Position numbers and translations under genes: made by a program | Shown here: positions 1 through 8,800 of the stretch, piece by piece | Position numbering within the stretch: the stretch's first letter is position 1 | Layout of the letters: every line of letters starts with the position of its first letter | The notes under the pieces: generated by a model | Seen by the model: the letters and a program-made list of their open reading frames with translations, nothing else | Database searches by the model: none | Told to the model about the DNA's origin: nothing | From: Methylococcaceae bacterium UBA662 | GTDB lineage: Bacteria; Pseudomonadota; Gammaproteobacteria; Methylococcales; Methylomonadaceae | DNA length: 18,527 nucleotides | NCBI GenBank assembly: GCA_002299425.1 | Contig: DBNW01000021.1 | Location: 1 to 18,527 of the forward strand | Direction: 5' to 3'

Positions 1-762
1 GTCAACACCGTGCAACCGCCTTACCAGCCCTCCGGCTTACCGCCAGCGGCCGGCGGCGACCGGCGTTTTGCCGACCCGAACCGGCAGCCGCTGCCGCCGC
101 AGACCGCCAAAACCATCGGCGATACCTTGTCCGACAAAGGCATTTCCTGGGCCTGGTACGCCGACGGTTGGGATGCAGCCAGCCAGGACGGCACACAGCC
201 CGCCGAACACAAGCGCAGCATCATTTACCACCACGGCAACGGTGCAATGAACTTCCAAGCACACCACCAGCCGTTTAATTATTACGCCCGTTTTGCCCCC
301 GGCAGCACCGAGCGAGCACGGCATTTGCAAGATGCCGCCGCTTTTTTCCAGGGCATCCGCGACGGCAGGTTACCGCAAGTGGTTTTTTACAAGCCGGCCG
401 GACGGCTTAATCAACACCCAGGCTATGCCGAGGTGTTGTCCGGCGACCAACACACTGCTGACGTCATTGAGCGGATTAAACAAAGCCCGATGTGGCCGAA
501 AACCGCCATCATCGTCACCTATGACGAAAACGGCGGTTTTTGGGATCATGTTTCCCCCCCTAACGGCGACCGCTGGGGCCCGGCCACACGGGTTCCGGCC
601 ATCATCATCTCGCCGTTTGCCAAACGCGGCTTTGTTGACCACACGCCTTACGATACCACCGCCATTCTCCAATTTATCACCCGCCGGTTTGGCTTAGAGC
701 CGTTGCCGGGTGTGCGAAAAAACACGGGCGATTTATCAAACGCCTTTGCCTTTGATAACTGA
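1..762 (+). CDS. Phosphoesterase family protein (AcpA / phospholipase C type), 3' part
   Basis: The reading frame is open from base 1, so the N-terminal part lies outside the window; the GTG at base 10 is not a credible start. About 253 residues remain. The fragment contains the block TYDENGGFWDHV (about residues 173-184), which matches the conserved T-Y-D-E-x-G-G-x-x-D-H-V motif of the phosphoesterase family holding phospholipase C and AcpA acid phosphatases, followed by the basic RVPAIIISPFAKRGFVDH block typical of the C-terminal half. WAWYADGWD near residue 50 is also characteristic. Members hydrolyse phosphomonoesters or phospholipid head groups and are normally exported; the signal peptide would be in the missing part. 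Substrate cannot be told from the fragment. The gene ends with TGA; 111 bases separate it from rnt. Confidence 0.88.
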   Translation, partial: VNTVQPPYQPSGLPPAAGGDRRFADPNRQPLPPQTAKTIGDTLSDKGISWAWYADGWDAASQDGTQPAEHKRSIIYHHGNGAMNFQAHHQPFNYYARFAPGSTERARHLQDAAAFFQGIRDGRLPQVVFYKPAGRLNQHPGYAEVLSGDQHTADVIERIKQSPMWPKTAIIVTYDENGGFWDHVSPPNGDRWGPATRVPAIIISPFAKRGFVDHTPYDTTAILQFITRRFGLEPLPGVRKNTGDLSNAFAFDN

Positions 763-808
763 CTTTGTGGGAAACGTCGCTGCGGTTGCAATCGACAGAG
801 GGATTCTA

Positions 809-838
809 TTGTTATTGCCCGGTCGGTTCGCGTACTAT
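809..838 (+). promoter_or_regulatory. Candidate sigma-70 promoter for rnt
   Basis: TTGTTA (809-814) and TACTAT (833-838) are separated by 18 bases and lie 35 bases upstream of the rnt start. Each hexamer matches four of six consensus positions. It is the best-placed pair in the 111-base gap, but such matches arise by chance and no transcription start is known. Confidence 0.35.
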
Positions 839-873
839 CAACGGCTTATTTCGCCAAGGACACTGCACCTGCA

Positions 874-1503
874 ATGGACACAACCCACCCTTTAGGCAAC
901 CGTTTTCGGGGTTACTTGCCTGTCATCGTCGATATTGAAACCTCAGGCTTTAACCCGAAAAAAAATGCCTTGCTAGAAATTGCCGCCATCATTGTCGAGC
1001 TTAACGGTTTAGGTAGCCTTGCCATCACTGAACGCCACAGTGCCCATGTCATCCCCTTTAAAAACGCCGAACTGGACGAGTCGGCACTAAAATTTAACGG
1101 CATCGACCCGCACCACCCGTTCCGCATGGCGGTTGAGGAAAAAACCGCGTTAGAGCAGCTTTTCCGCCCCATCCGCCATGCCGTCAAACGTAACCACTGC
1201 ACCCGCGCCATTTTAGTCGGCCACAACCCCGGCTTCGACCTAGCGTTCTTGAACGCCGCCATCACCCGCACCCAGATAAAACGCAGCCCGTTTCACCCGT
1301 TCAGCAGCTTTGATACCGCCACGCTAGGCGGTCTGGTCTACCAGCACACGGTGCTGGCCAAAATTGCCGAAGCGGCGGGGTTAACATGGGATAACAGCAA
1401 GGCTCACTCCGCACTGTACGATGCGGAAATGACTGCGGAGATATTCTGCGAGGTCGTCAACCGTTGGCGGCAATTATCACAAACGCTGGAGCAACCGGGT
1501 TAA
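874..1503 (+). CDS. rnt: Ribonuclease T
   Basis: This is a 209-residue DEDD-superfamily 3'-5' exoribonuclease that trims tRNA and other stable RNA 3' ends, working as a homodimer in the cytoplasm. The order of motifs is intact: D20 and E22 in VDIETSGF, D122 in the HNPGFD block, and H178 with D183 in HSALYDAE, giving the DEDDh metal-binding and catalytic set. NRFRGYLPV at the start, FNGIDPHHP and NPFHPFSSFDTA are close to E. coli RNase T, and the length is the usual one. The ATG at 874 gives the expected N-terminus, although the AAGGA upstream is about 13 bases away, further than normal. The gene appears to be transcribed alone; the next gene is convergent. Confidence 0.95.
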   Translation: MDTTHPLGNRFRGYLPVIVDIETSGFNPKKNALLEIAAIIVELNGLGSLAITERHSAHVIPFKNAELDESALKFNGIDPHHPFRMAVEEKTALEQLFRPIRHAVKRNHCTRAILVGHNPGFDLAFLNAAITRTQIKRSPFHPFSSFDTATLGGLVYQHTVLAKIAEAAGLTWDNSKAHSALYDAEMTAEIFCEVVNRWRQLSQTLEQPG

Positions 1504-1642
1504 GCCGCCAAAACACGCACGGCAATCGGCATCAACGCCGTGTTGATCACTGCGCCGGTCAGGCTTAGCTTGTTTGAAAATAACGGGTAACCCCCGCACT
1601 TAAGGCTTTGCCGAAGCAGAGAGCTTGAAAAAATCAGCCAGC

Positions 1643-2377
1643 TTAGTCATTGATAGACAGCTTGTGGCCAACCGTGCCATTGCTCGTCATCATGTTCCAG
1701 AGGTGGGTGTTTTTTTGTGCGACGCCGTCTAGAAGATCGCTGACTTTTATCAGGTAAGGCCGCCGTTGCCCGTGGTACTCGACGATGGGGCCGATACCAG
1801 AAAAGTAGATGCCCAAGGTGGTAAAGTAGCGCACTAACGCCGGTTCCATGGCAGCGTACCAGTAGCGTATGTTGTGGTCGTCACTCATTTTTATCAAACA
1901 GGCAAACAAAGCGACGGTTAGGTGGGGGAAAATCCGTCTTTCGTCTTCCGTCAAAACCCAATCCTGCTCTGCGTCAATACCTGCTAAGGTGCCCGCCTCA
2001 TGCTGTCTTTTCTTAAACGCCTTGGACACACAAAACCGCGATGCTTCCGCTAAGTATTCTCGGGGAATGGTTCTGGGTACTGAACTATCAGTGATTTGAG
2101 TATGACGTTCAACGGGAAACGGCATCCCGCTAGGAAGAATGAGACGGGTGGTGGCGGCAAAAGTCATTGATTTTCGGTGGCGGATGAGGTAGTGCGCTGA
2201 ATAGCTATCGTACTCATCACGTTCAAGGCCTCCAGGACAAGCCCTAGCATTCTCAAAGCCCGTTTCAAGGCAATAGACCTGATAACGCAGTTTATAGGCT
2301 TCCTGTTTTAGCCGCTCTGAGAGAGCAGGCACCATCTCGAAATACCGGCAGAAGCTGTCAAGGATATCGCTGACCAT
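1643..2377 (-). CDS. PEP-CTERM/exosortase system-associated acyltransferase (LuxI/FeeM-like)
   Basis: The 244-residue product carries LRYQVYCLETGFE near residues 30-42, the signature of the acyltransferase family that co-occurs with exosortase/PEP-CTERM systems. An acidic patch ERDEYD (52-57) and a following SAHYLIR strand fit the GNAT-like fold shared with acyl-homoserine-lactone synthases (LuxI) and N-acyl amino acid synthases (FeeM). The family is expected to move a fatty acyl chain onto an amine; the real acceptor is not known. There is no signal peptide, so it should act in the cytoplasm. It is divergent from the ThiF gene across 269 bases. A PEP-CTERM protein and a PrsT-like TPR protein are encoded further along the window, which supports the family assignment. 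The ribosome-binding site is weak. Confidence 0.85.
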   Translation of the reverse strand: MVSDILDSFCRYFEMVPALSERLKQEAYKLRYQVYCLETGFENARACPGGLERDEYDSYSAHYLIRHRKSMTFAATTRLILPSGMPFPVERHTQITDSSVPRTIPREYLAEASRFCVSKAFKKRQHEAGTLAGIDAEQDWVLTEDERRIFPHLTVALFACLIKMSDDHNIRYWYAAMEPALVRYFTTLGIYFSGIGPIVEYHGQRRPYLIKVSDLLDGVAQKNTHLWNMMTSNGTVGHKLSIND

Positions 2378-2646
2378 AACTTTAACTCTGTACGCACACT
2401 GAAAACCAAGGCTGCACCGTTTCTTTATCTATTCGATGGCTATCGGGTGCAAACGCCGGCCCGTCAATTGCCCCAGGTAAAATGCCTGACTACAGGCGGG
2501 GATGGGTCGGATTATCTGCTTAATGGCAGCTGAACAAAAGCGGTTTAGTCCAATGAGTTTGTTTGAAAAACGGCTACAATTAATTTCCAAAACAGACCTT
2601 AACGCCCCTATACTAACCACATTTTTCATCACTGGCGCATTTTAAA
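2378..2646. other. Divergent intergenic region
   Basis: This 269-base gap between the minus-strand acyltransferase and the plus-strand ThiF gene should hold the promoters of both. I see a perfect inverted repeat GCCTG-acta-CAGGC (2484-2497) near the middle, set inside weaker CCCC (2471-2474) and GGGG (2498-2501) flanks. A TATACT hexamer at 2609-2614 could be a -10 element for the ThiF gene but lacks a good -35 partner. The ThiF start has no obvious Shine-Dalgarno sequence. An open frame on the minus strand at 2429-2632 has no protein-like features. Confidence 0.5.
2484..2497. repeat. Short perfect inverted repeat between divergent genes
   Basis: GCCTG and CAGGC are exact reverse complements with a four-base spacer. 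The position midway between two divergent transcription units is where an operator would be expected, but five-base arms are short and no regulator family is indicated. Confidence 0.3.
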
Positions 2647-3501
2647 ATGAAAAAATTTAATTACGATGAAGCAGTTAGCCGCAACGTGGGCTGGGTTACT
2701 CAAGAAGAACAGCAACAGCTGAGAGGAAAAAAAGCCGCCCTAGCCGGCATGGGCGGAGTGGGCGGTGCCCATTTGCTGACTTTGGCACGATTGGGCATAG
2801 GCGGCTTCCACATTGCCGACCACGACCGGTTTGAGCTGGCCAATTTCAACCGTCAAGTGGGTGCTATGATGAGTACCCTCGGTGCCGCTAAAATTGAGGT
2901 GCTGGCCAACATGGCCTTAGACATTAACCCCGAGTTGCACCTCCAAAAATTTGGCGACGGTCTCACCGAGGACAACCTGGACGCATTCCTAGACGGTGCG
3001 GACATCTGCATCGACGGTTTGGACTTTTACGTTCTGGATATCAGGCGCAAGCTGTTTGCCCGTTGCGCCGAATTAGCCATCCCGGCCATCACTGCCGCAC
3101 CTTTTGGCATGGGGGTGGGCTACTTGATTTTTATGCCGGGAAAAATGACTTTTGAAGACTACTTTGGTTTTTCAGGGCTAAGCCCGATTGACCAACAAAT
3201 CCATTTTGCCGCAGGGCTAGTGCCGGCAGGCCTGCACAAAAGCTACCTGGTAGAACCCGGTCGTTTTGATTTCGCCAAGCACCAGGCCCCGTCAACGTTT
3301 ATGGGTTGTGAGTTTTGCGCCGCCGTTGCCGGTGTTGAAACCCTGAAGATACTGCTGCAACGGGGCAAAACTTTTGCCGCCCCGCATTACCATCAATTTG
3401 ATGCTTATACCGGCCAATGGCGGCGCGGCTGGTTGCCGGGTGGCAATCGAAACCCCTGGCAGCGGTTAAAGATTTTTTTTATGCAACAGCAGCTTAAATA
3501 A
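2647..3501 (+). CDS. ThiF/HesA/MoeB-family E1-like adenylyltransferase
   Basis: The 284-residue protein has the E1-like nucleotide-binding core: RNVGWVTQEEQQQL at 12-25 (the usual family entry helix), the glycine-rich loop G34-MGGVGG, the acidic DHD at 58-60, and N66-F-N-R69-Q, whose Asn and Arg contact ATP in this family. IDGLD supplies the conserved Asp. These enzymes activate a carboxylate as an acyl-adenylate. The two CxxC zinc pairs of MoeB/ThiF are absent; there is a single GCEFC at 220-224. No catalytic cysteine is seen in the crossover segment, which instead reads FMPGKMTFEDYFGFSG. It therefore resembles amide- or adenylate-forming relatives more than sulfur carriers or ubiquitin-type E1s. 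It is followed after 49 bases by the nitroreductase gene in the same direction. The substrate is unknown. Confidence 0.85.
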   Translation: MKKFNYDEAVSRNVGWVTQEEQQQLRGKKAALAGMGGVGGAHLLTLARLGIGGFHIADHDRFELANFNRQVGAMMSTLGAAKIEVLANMALDINPELHLQKFGDGLTEDNLDAFLDGADICIDGLDFYVLDIRRKLFARCAELAIPAITAAPFGMGVGYLIFMPGKMTFEDYFGFSGLSPIDQQIHFAAGLVPAGLHKSYLVEPGRFDFAKHQAPSTFMGCEFCAAVAGVETLKILLQRGKTFAAPHYHQFDAYTGQWRRGWLPGGNRNPWQRLKIFFMQQQLK

Positions 3502-3550
3502 CCAAAAGAGTGCTCTTCCTGTCTTTAACGCAAATCATAGGCCACTGATT

Positions 3551-4636
3551 ATGTCTGACAAAGCCGAAAACTTAATTGAAAACATACTAGAACAAGCCCG
3601 CTGGGCACCGAGTGGCGACAACATGCAAACTTGGCGCTTTGAAATAGTCGATGCCGAACATTTTGTTGTGCAGGGCTATGACACACGCGACCATTGCGTT
3701 TACGATTTGCAAGGCCGTGCCAGCCAACTGGCCATCGGGGCGTTGTTAGAGTCCATTGCCATAGCGGCCAGCCACTACCAGCACCAGGTGGATTTTAAAG
3801 TGCGCGAGGGCACGCAGGAAAACCAAATCGTCATTGATGTTGCGTTAACGCACAACCCTAGCCTCAGTAGCGACCCCTTGTTGCCGTATTTGCCTCTTCG
3901 TAGCGTGCAACGTCGGCCGTTAGCCACCAAGCCCCTTAGCACCGCACAGAAAGCCGCCTTGCAACAAGCCCTAGGCGATCGGTACCGTGTCCATTGGCTT
4001 GAAGGCTGCAAAAATCGCTATCAAGCGGCTGTTTTACTGTATAAAAACGGCAAACTACGGCTGACTTTGCCAGAGGCCTTCCCAACCCACAGCACGGTCA
4101 TTGCTTGGGGTGCCCGTTTCAGTGACGACAAAATCCCCGACCAAGCCATCGGTCTGGACCCTATGGCCATACGGCTGATGCGCTGGGCGTTAAAAAGCTG
4201 GGCGCGCGTCGTGTTTTTAAACACGTATTTCGCAGGAACCTTACTGCCGCGCATCGAACTGGACTTACTACCCGGACTTTATTGCGCTGCCCACTTCGCT
4301 TTAGTGGCCAAGCACAAACCGCAAACCGTCCACGATTACCTACACGCCGGTCGCGCACTCCAACGTTTTTGGCTGACCGCCACCGAACTGGGGTTGCAAA
4401 TGCAGCCGGAGATGACGCCGTTGATTTTTTCTGGTTACGTTAGGCAACAGCTTGCGTTCACTCAGCAGGCAAATCTTGCGGTATATGCAACCCAGCTAGC
4501 GAAAAGACTGGTGGCTTTGCTAGGTGAACAAGAGAGCGAACAGGCGGTGTTTTTAGGCAGAATAGGTCATGGCAAACCGGCTTACGCACGGTCATTGCGA
4601 CTGTCGGTAGCCCAGTTAGTAACAGTGCGTCCTTAA
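3551..4636 (+). CDS. Nitroreductase-family protein (MoeY/Rv1355c C-terminal-like)
   Basis: The 361-residue product opens with ARWAPSGDNMQTWRFEI (16-32), which matches the A-x-x-A-P-S-x-x-N-x-Q-x-W FMN-binding motif of nitroreductases. The rest is longer than a typical 180-220-residue nitroreductase and contains HAGRALQRFWLTATELGLQMQP near residues 261-282, the usual second flavin-site/dimer block. Family members are FMN-dependent oxidoreductases; some act as dehydrogenases in natural-product pathways. Long nitroreductases of this kind are found next to, or fused with, ThiF domains in proteins annotated MoeY, although a molybdopterin role is unproven. An ATAGG sequence about nine bases upstream supports the ATG at 3551. 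It ends 56 bases before the RND adaptor gene, so co-transcription is likely. Confidence 0.8.
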   Translation: MSDKAENLIENILEQARWAPSGDNMQTWRFEIVDAEHFVVQGYDTRDHCVYDLQGRASQLAIGALLESIAIAASHYQHQVDFKVREGTQENQIVIDVALTHNPSLSSDPLLPYLPLRSVQRRPLATKPLSTAQKAALQQALGDRYRVHWLEGCKNRYQAAVLLYKNGKLRLTLPEAFPTHSTVIAWGARFSDDKIPDQAIGLDPMAIRLMRWALKSWARVVFLNTYFAGTLLPRIELDLLPGLYCAAHFALVAKHKPQTVHDYLHAGRALQRFWLTATELGLQMQPEMTPLIFSGYVRQQLAFTQQANLAVYATQLAKRLVALLGEQESEQAVFLGRIGHGKPAYARSLRLSVAQLVTVRP

Positions 4637-4692
4637 TGTTCCGCGCCGGTATTAGCCCACTCCTTAAAACGGCGCAGCATCCTTAAAGACTT

Positions 4693-5808
4693 ATGCAGCC
4701 ACTAAAATTTTTATCGGTCATGGCGGTACTGGTTAACGGCGTGGTGTTATCGGTGTACGCTAACGACGGCGAAGGTGTTCAGGACATCCAAAAACCTGTC
4801 CTCACCGTCACCACGGCAACCCCCAAAACCCTCACGTTAACCAACACCTTAAGTGCCAATGGCGACGTTGCCGCATGGCAAGAAGCCAGCATTGGCAACG
4901 AGACCGACGGGCTGCGCCTTACCGATGTGAGGGCGAATGTGGGCGATCAAGTCAAGCGCGGCCAAGTCCTGGCCACGTTTGCCTCGGCAGGATTAGCAGC
5001 CGGTCTTACCGAAATAAACGCCCGGGTAACCGAAGCACGGGTTGTTTACGAGAATGCCGCCAGAAATGCTCAAAGAGCCCGGCGGGCAAAAACCACCGGA
5101 GCATGGAGTGAGCAAGAAGTTTACCGCTACCTCACCGAAGAGCATGCTACAAAAGCACGGCTTGAAGCACTCCAGGCCAGTGCCACTGTACAAAAACTGC
5201 GGCTTCAGCAAACTCAAATCCTAGCCCCAGACGACGGCATCATTTCATCCCGCAGCGCAACCGTCGGTGCTGTGCTGCCAATGGGTCAGGAGTTATTCCG
5301 CCTAATCCGCCAAAATCGCCTGGAATGGCGGGCCGAAGTGGCTTCTGCTGAACTGGTGCTGTTGCAGCCTGGCACCCCGGTACGCATCAAGACCCTTAGT
5401 GGCAGCACGGTTTTAGGCACTGTGCGGGTTGTGGCCCCCACCATCGACCCGCGCACCCGCTTAGGGCTGGTCTATACCGACCTGCCTTATCAGCCCGAAT
5501 TAAAAACCGGCATGTATCTTAACGGTCAATTTGAACTCGGCAAGTCCAATGCCCTAACCGTCATGCAGCAAGCCGTAGTGATGCGTGACGGGTTCAGTTA
5601 TGTCTTTAGGCTTGAACCTAGCCAGCGCGTTGTGCAAGTAAAAGTGGCGACTGGCCGCCGTTGCGGCGATCACCTAGAGATTCTCACGGAGCTGCAAGCG
5701 GATGCCGAGCTCGTCACTAGCGGTGCCGGCTTCTTGAGCGATGGCGACTTAGTTCAGGTCGCCAATCCGCCGGCCCCAGCACAGCCGCCGGCAATGCAGG
5801 CCTGTTAG
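4693..5808 (+). CDS. RND efflux periplasmic adaptor (membrane fusion protein)
   Basis: The 371-residue protein begins with a Sec-type signal peptide (residues 1-23, cut near SVYA-ND) without a lipobox cysteine. The order is that of HlyD/AcrA-type adaptors: a lipoyl half-motif around residues 58-100 (NETDGLRLTDVRANVGDQVKRGQ), a short helical hairpin around 100-170, the second lipoyl half (QILAPDDGIISSRSATVGAV), then beta-barrel and membrane-proximal domains ending in GAGFLSDGDLVQV. It should link the inner-membrane pump encoded next to an outer-membrane channel. No TolC-like gene is in the window. Five bases separate it from the pump gene, so the two are translated from one message. The hairpin looks short for the family. 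Confidence 0.92.
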   Translation: MQPLKFLSVMAVLVNGVVLSVYANDGEGVQDIQKPVLTVTTATPKTLTLTNTLSANGDVAAWQEASIGNETDGLRLTDVRANVGDQVKRGQVLATFASAGLAAGLTEINARVTEARVVYENAARNAQRARRAKTTGAWSEQEVYRYLTEEHATKARLEALQASATVQKLRLQQTQILAPDDGIISSRSATVGAVLPMGQELFRLIRQNRLEWRAEVASAELVLLQPGTPVRIKTLSGSTVLGTVRVVAPTIDPRTRLGLVYTDLPYQPELKTGMYLNGQFELGKSNALTVMQQAVVMRDGFSYVFRLEPSQRVVQVKVATGRRCGDHLEILTELQADAELVTSGAGFLSDGDLVQVANPPAPAQPPAMQAC

Positions 5809-5813
5809 GGTTT

Positions 5814-8800
5814 ATGAACATTTCCAGTGCCTCCATCAAAAACCCGGCCCCCGCTATTATGCTGTTCGTTTTGCTATGCCTTGCGGGGGTGCTGGCGTTC
5901 AAAGCCATGCCGGTACAAAATTTCCCTGACATCGACCTGCCCATTATCGCCGTAAGTGCCACGCTTGAGGGTGCGGCGGCCGCCCAAATTGAAACCGAAA
6001 TCGCCCGCAAGATGGAAGATGCCGTTGCCACATTGGAAGGGGTAAAGCATATCCATACCAGCATTCGCCAGGGCGAGACCGTTCTTTTGGTGCAATTTGT
6101 CTTGGAAAAAAACACCGCTGAAGCATTGTACGAGGTCAAAAACACCATCGACCGCATCCGTGCAGATTTACCCGCACAACTACGCAGTCTTAATGTCATT
6201 AAAATTAACAATGCCGGACGGGCCGTCTTGGTTTTTACCGCTGCCTCAAGCACTCTGGACGAACAAGAACTGTCTTGGTTCGTAGACAATACAGCCATTA
6301 AGCGGCTATTGGCAGTGCCCGGGGTGGGGGCGGTCAAACGCTTAGGCGGCGTTGACCGGGAAGTCCGCATTGAACTTGACCCTATCAAAATGGCCGCGCT
6401 GAAGCTGACTGCCCTGGATGTTTCCCGTCAACTCAGGCGGGTGCAACAAGAAGCACCAGGAGGCAAGGGGAATGTGGGTGGCGGCGAGCAAAGCATCAGA
6501 ACCATCGCAACGGTAACCTCAGCGGCTGAACTGACGGTGCTGGAACTGCCTTTTCCGACCCAAAACGGGGAAAACCGCAAAATTCGGCTCGGCCAAATCG
6601 CACAAGTGACGGACGCCGTCTCAGAGCGCCGCAGCCTGGCCCTAGCAGAGGGCAAGCCAGTGATCGGCCTGGAAATTCTCCGCACCACAGGGGCCAGCGA
6701 GCTTGCGGTGGCTGCCGATACCCGCGCCGTTTTGGTCCGGCTGCAAACCGAGTATCCCACCGTTGTATTTTCTCAAGTTATCGATAACGCCACTCCCGTA
6801 AAAGAAAACGTGGACGGCTCGTTAGCCATGCTCTATGAAGGTGCCGTGCTGGCAGTGCTGGTGGTGTGGTGGTTTCTGCGCGATTGGCGCGCTACTTTAG
6901 TGGCCGCCGTGGCACTGCCTTTATCGGTCATCCCCGCGTTTTTTGGCATGAGCTTGTTGGGGTTTACCCTAAACACGGTCTCCTTGCTGGCTCTGGCCTT
7001 GGTAGTGGGTGTTTTGGTTGACGATGCCATCGTCGAGATAGAGAACATCTTCCGCCACTTGCGGATGGGTAAATCGCCCCAGCAAGCCGCCACCGAGGCA
7101 ACCGATGAAATTGGCTTGGCCGTTATCGCCACCACATTAGCACTGGTTGCCGTGTTTTTGCCTACGGCCTTTATGGACGGTGTGGCCGGCAAATTCTTTA
7201 AGCAATTTGGCTGGACCGCCGTGCTGGCCATTCTCGGTTCCTTGTTGGTGGCGCGTTTGTTGACACCCATGATGGCAGCTTATTTTCTGCAACGGCCTCA
7301 GCACCCTGAACCTGAACACAGCGGGATCATGCTGCGCTACCTGGGCATGGTTCGCTGGTGTCTAAGGCGTCGCTTGGCCACCATCGCCAGTGCTCTGGTG
7401 TTTTTTATGGTCTCTGTCAGCTTAGCCGGTCTGTTGCCGACCGGGTTCATCCCGGCCGCTGACCGGGCCCAGACCCAAATTAACCTGGAGCTGCCGCCCG
7501 GCAGCTCTCTGAAAGAAACCCTCGCCGCAGCCGAGCGTTGCCGTCTGGCCGTGCAAAACCTGCCCCATGTGCAAGCCGTTTTTAGCTCGGTTGGCGGCGG
7601 TTCCAGCGGCGACGTGTTCGCCCCGGGTGCTGCAGCGGAAGTGCGCCGGGCCTTGCTGACGCTGACCCTAGCCCACCGCGATGAACGCACAGCCTCCATC
7701 AAAGACATTGAACAGGCCATACGGCTGAGTCTTGCAAAAGTGCCAGGCATCCGCTTTCAAATAGGGCCACCGGACAGCGGCGTTAAAATGCAAATTGCCC
7801 TGCAAAGCCAAGACCCGCAAGCTCTGATGGCAGCGGCACAGCGCGCCGAGCGGGATTTGCGTACCCTTAAAGGCATTGGCGGCGTCACCTCAAGCGCCAG
7901 TCTGATCAGCCCGGAAATAACCGTGCGGCCAGATTTTTCCCGCGCCTCTGACCTCGGCACCACGGCCGCCGACATCGCCGACACCCTGCGCGTCGCTACC
8001 GCAGGCGACTACGGCATCAACCTGCCTAAGCTCAATTTAAATGAACGGCAAGTTCCAGTCCGGGTAAAACTGCCTGATGCCGTGCGCACGAACCTTGATA
8101 CCTTGGCAGGGCTCGATGTGCCCGGAAAAAACGGCCCAGTCAAACTGACCAACGTCGCCCGCATTGGCCTGGAATCCGGTCCAGTGCAAATCGACCGACT
8201 AGACCGCAGCCGCACCGTCAAACTGGATGTGGAGCTGGGTACGCGCAGCCTGGGTGAACTGTACCAAGAGGCGCTGTTGTTACCCTCGCTTAAAAATCTG
8301 CCCCCTGCGGTCAACCTTGCCGAACTCGGCGATACTCAGGAAATGCAAAGCCTGTTCGCCAGCTTCGGCCTGGCCATGGCTATTGGTGTGCTGTGCTTGT
8401 ACGGCGTGCTGGTGTTGCTGTTTAAAGACTTCATGCAGCCAGTGACCATTTTGATCGCTTTGCCCTTGTCAATCGGCGGGGCGTTTGTGGCACTGCTGAT
8501 AACCCATAGTGCCTTGTCGATGCCGTCTTTGATTGGCCTGATTATGCTGATGGGCATAGTCAGCAAAAACTCCATTTTATTGGTGGATTACATTATCGCT
8601 GCCCGCCGCCACGGCACGGGCCGATTGGATGCCTTAGTTGAGGCCTGCCAAAAGCGCAGCCGCCCCATTGTTATGACTTCCATTGCTATGATTGCCGGCA
8701 TGTTACCGCTGGCACTGGGGATTGGCGCGGACTCCAGCTTCCGCACGCCTATGGCTATTGCCGTGATAGGCGGGCTGGTGACATCGACCTTGCTCAGCCT

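Noticed and set aside
1500..1642. Protein-like minus-strand reading (GAVINTALMPIAVRVLAA then stop) between rnt and the acyltransferase, as a gene remnant.
   Set aside because: The frame is short and closes soon upstream; the plus strand is also open after the rnt stop, and no family is recognised. Probably chance in GC-rich DNA.
2429..2632. Minus-strand open frame in the divergent gap.
   Set aside because: No domain, signal peptide or ribosome-binding site, and it occupies the probable promoter region.
2647..4636. Antiphage or ubiquitin-like conjugation system built on the ThiF protein.
   Set aside because: No E2-like, ubiquitin-like, JAB-protease or cyclase gene is present, and no catalytic cysteine was seen in the E1-like protein.
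3551..4636. Molybdopterin biosynthesis function implied by the MoeY name.
   Set aside because: No molybdenum cofactor genes are near, and the annotation rests on weak similarity; the gene symbol was left empty.
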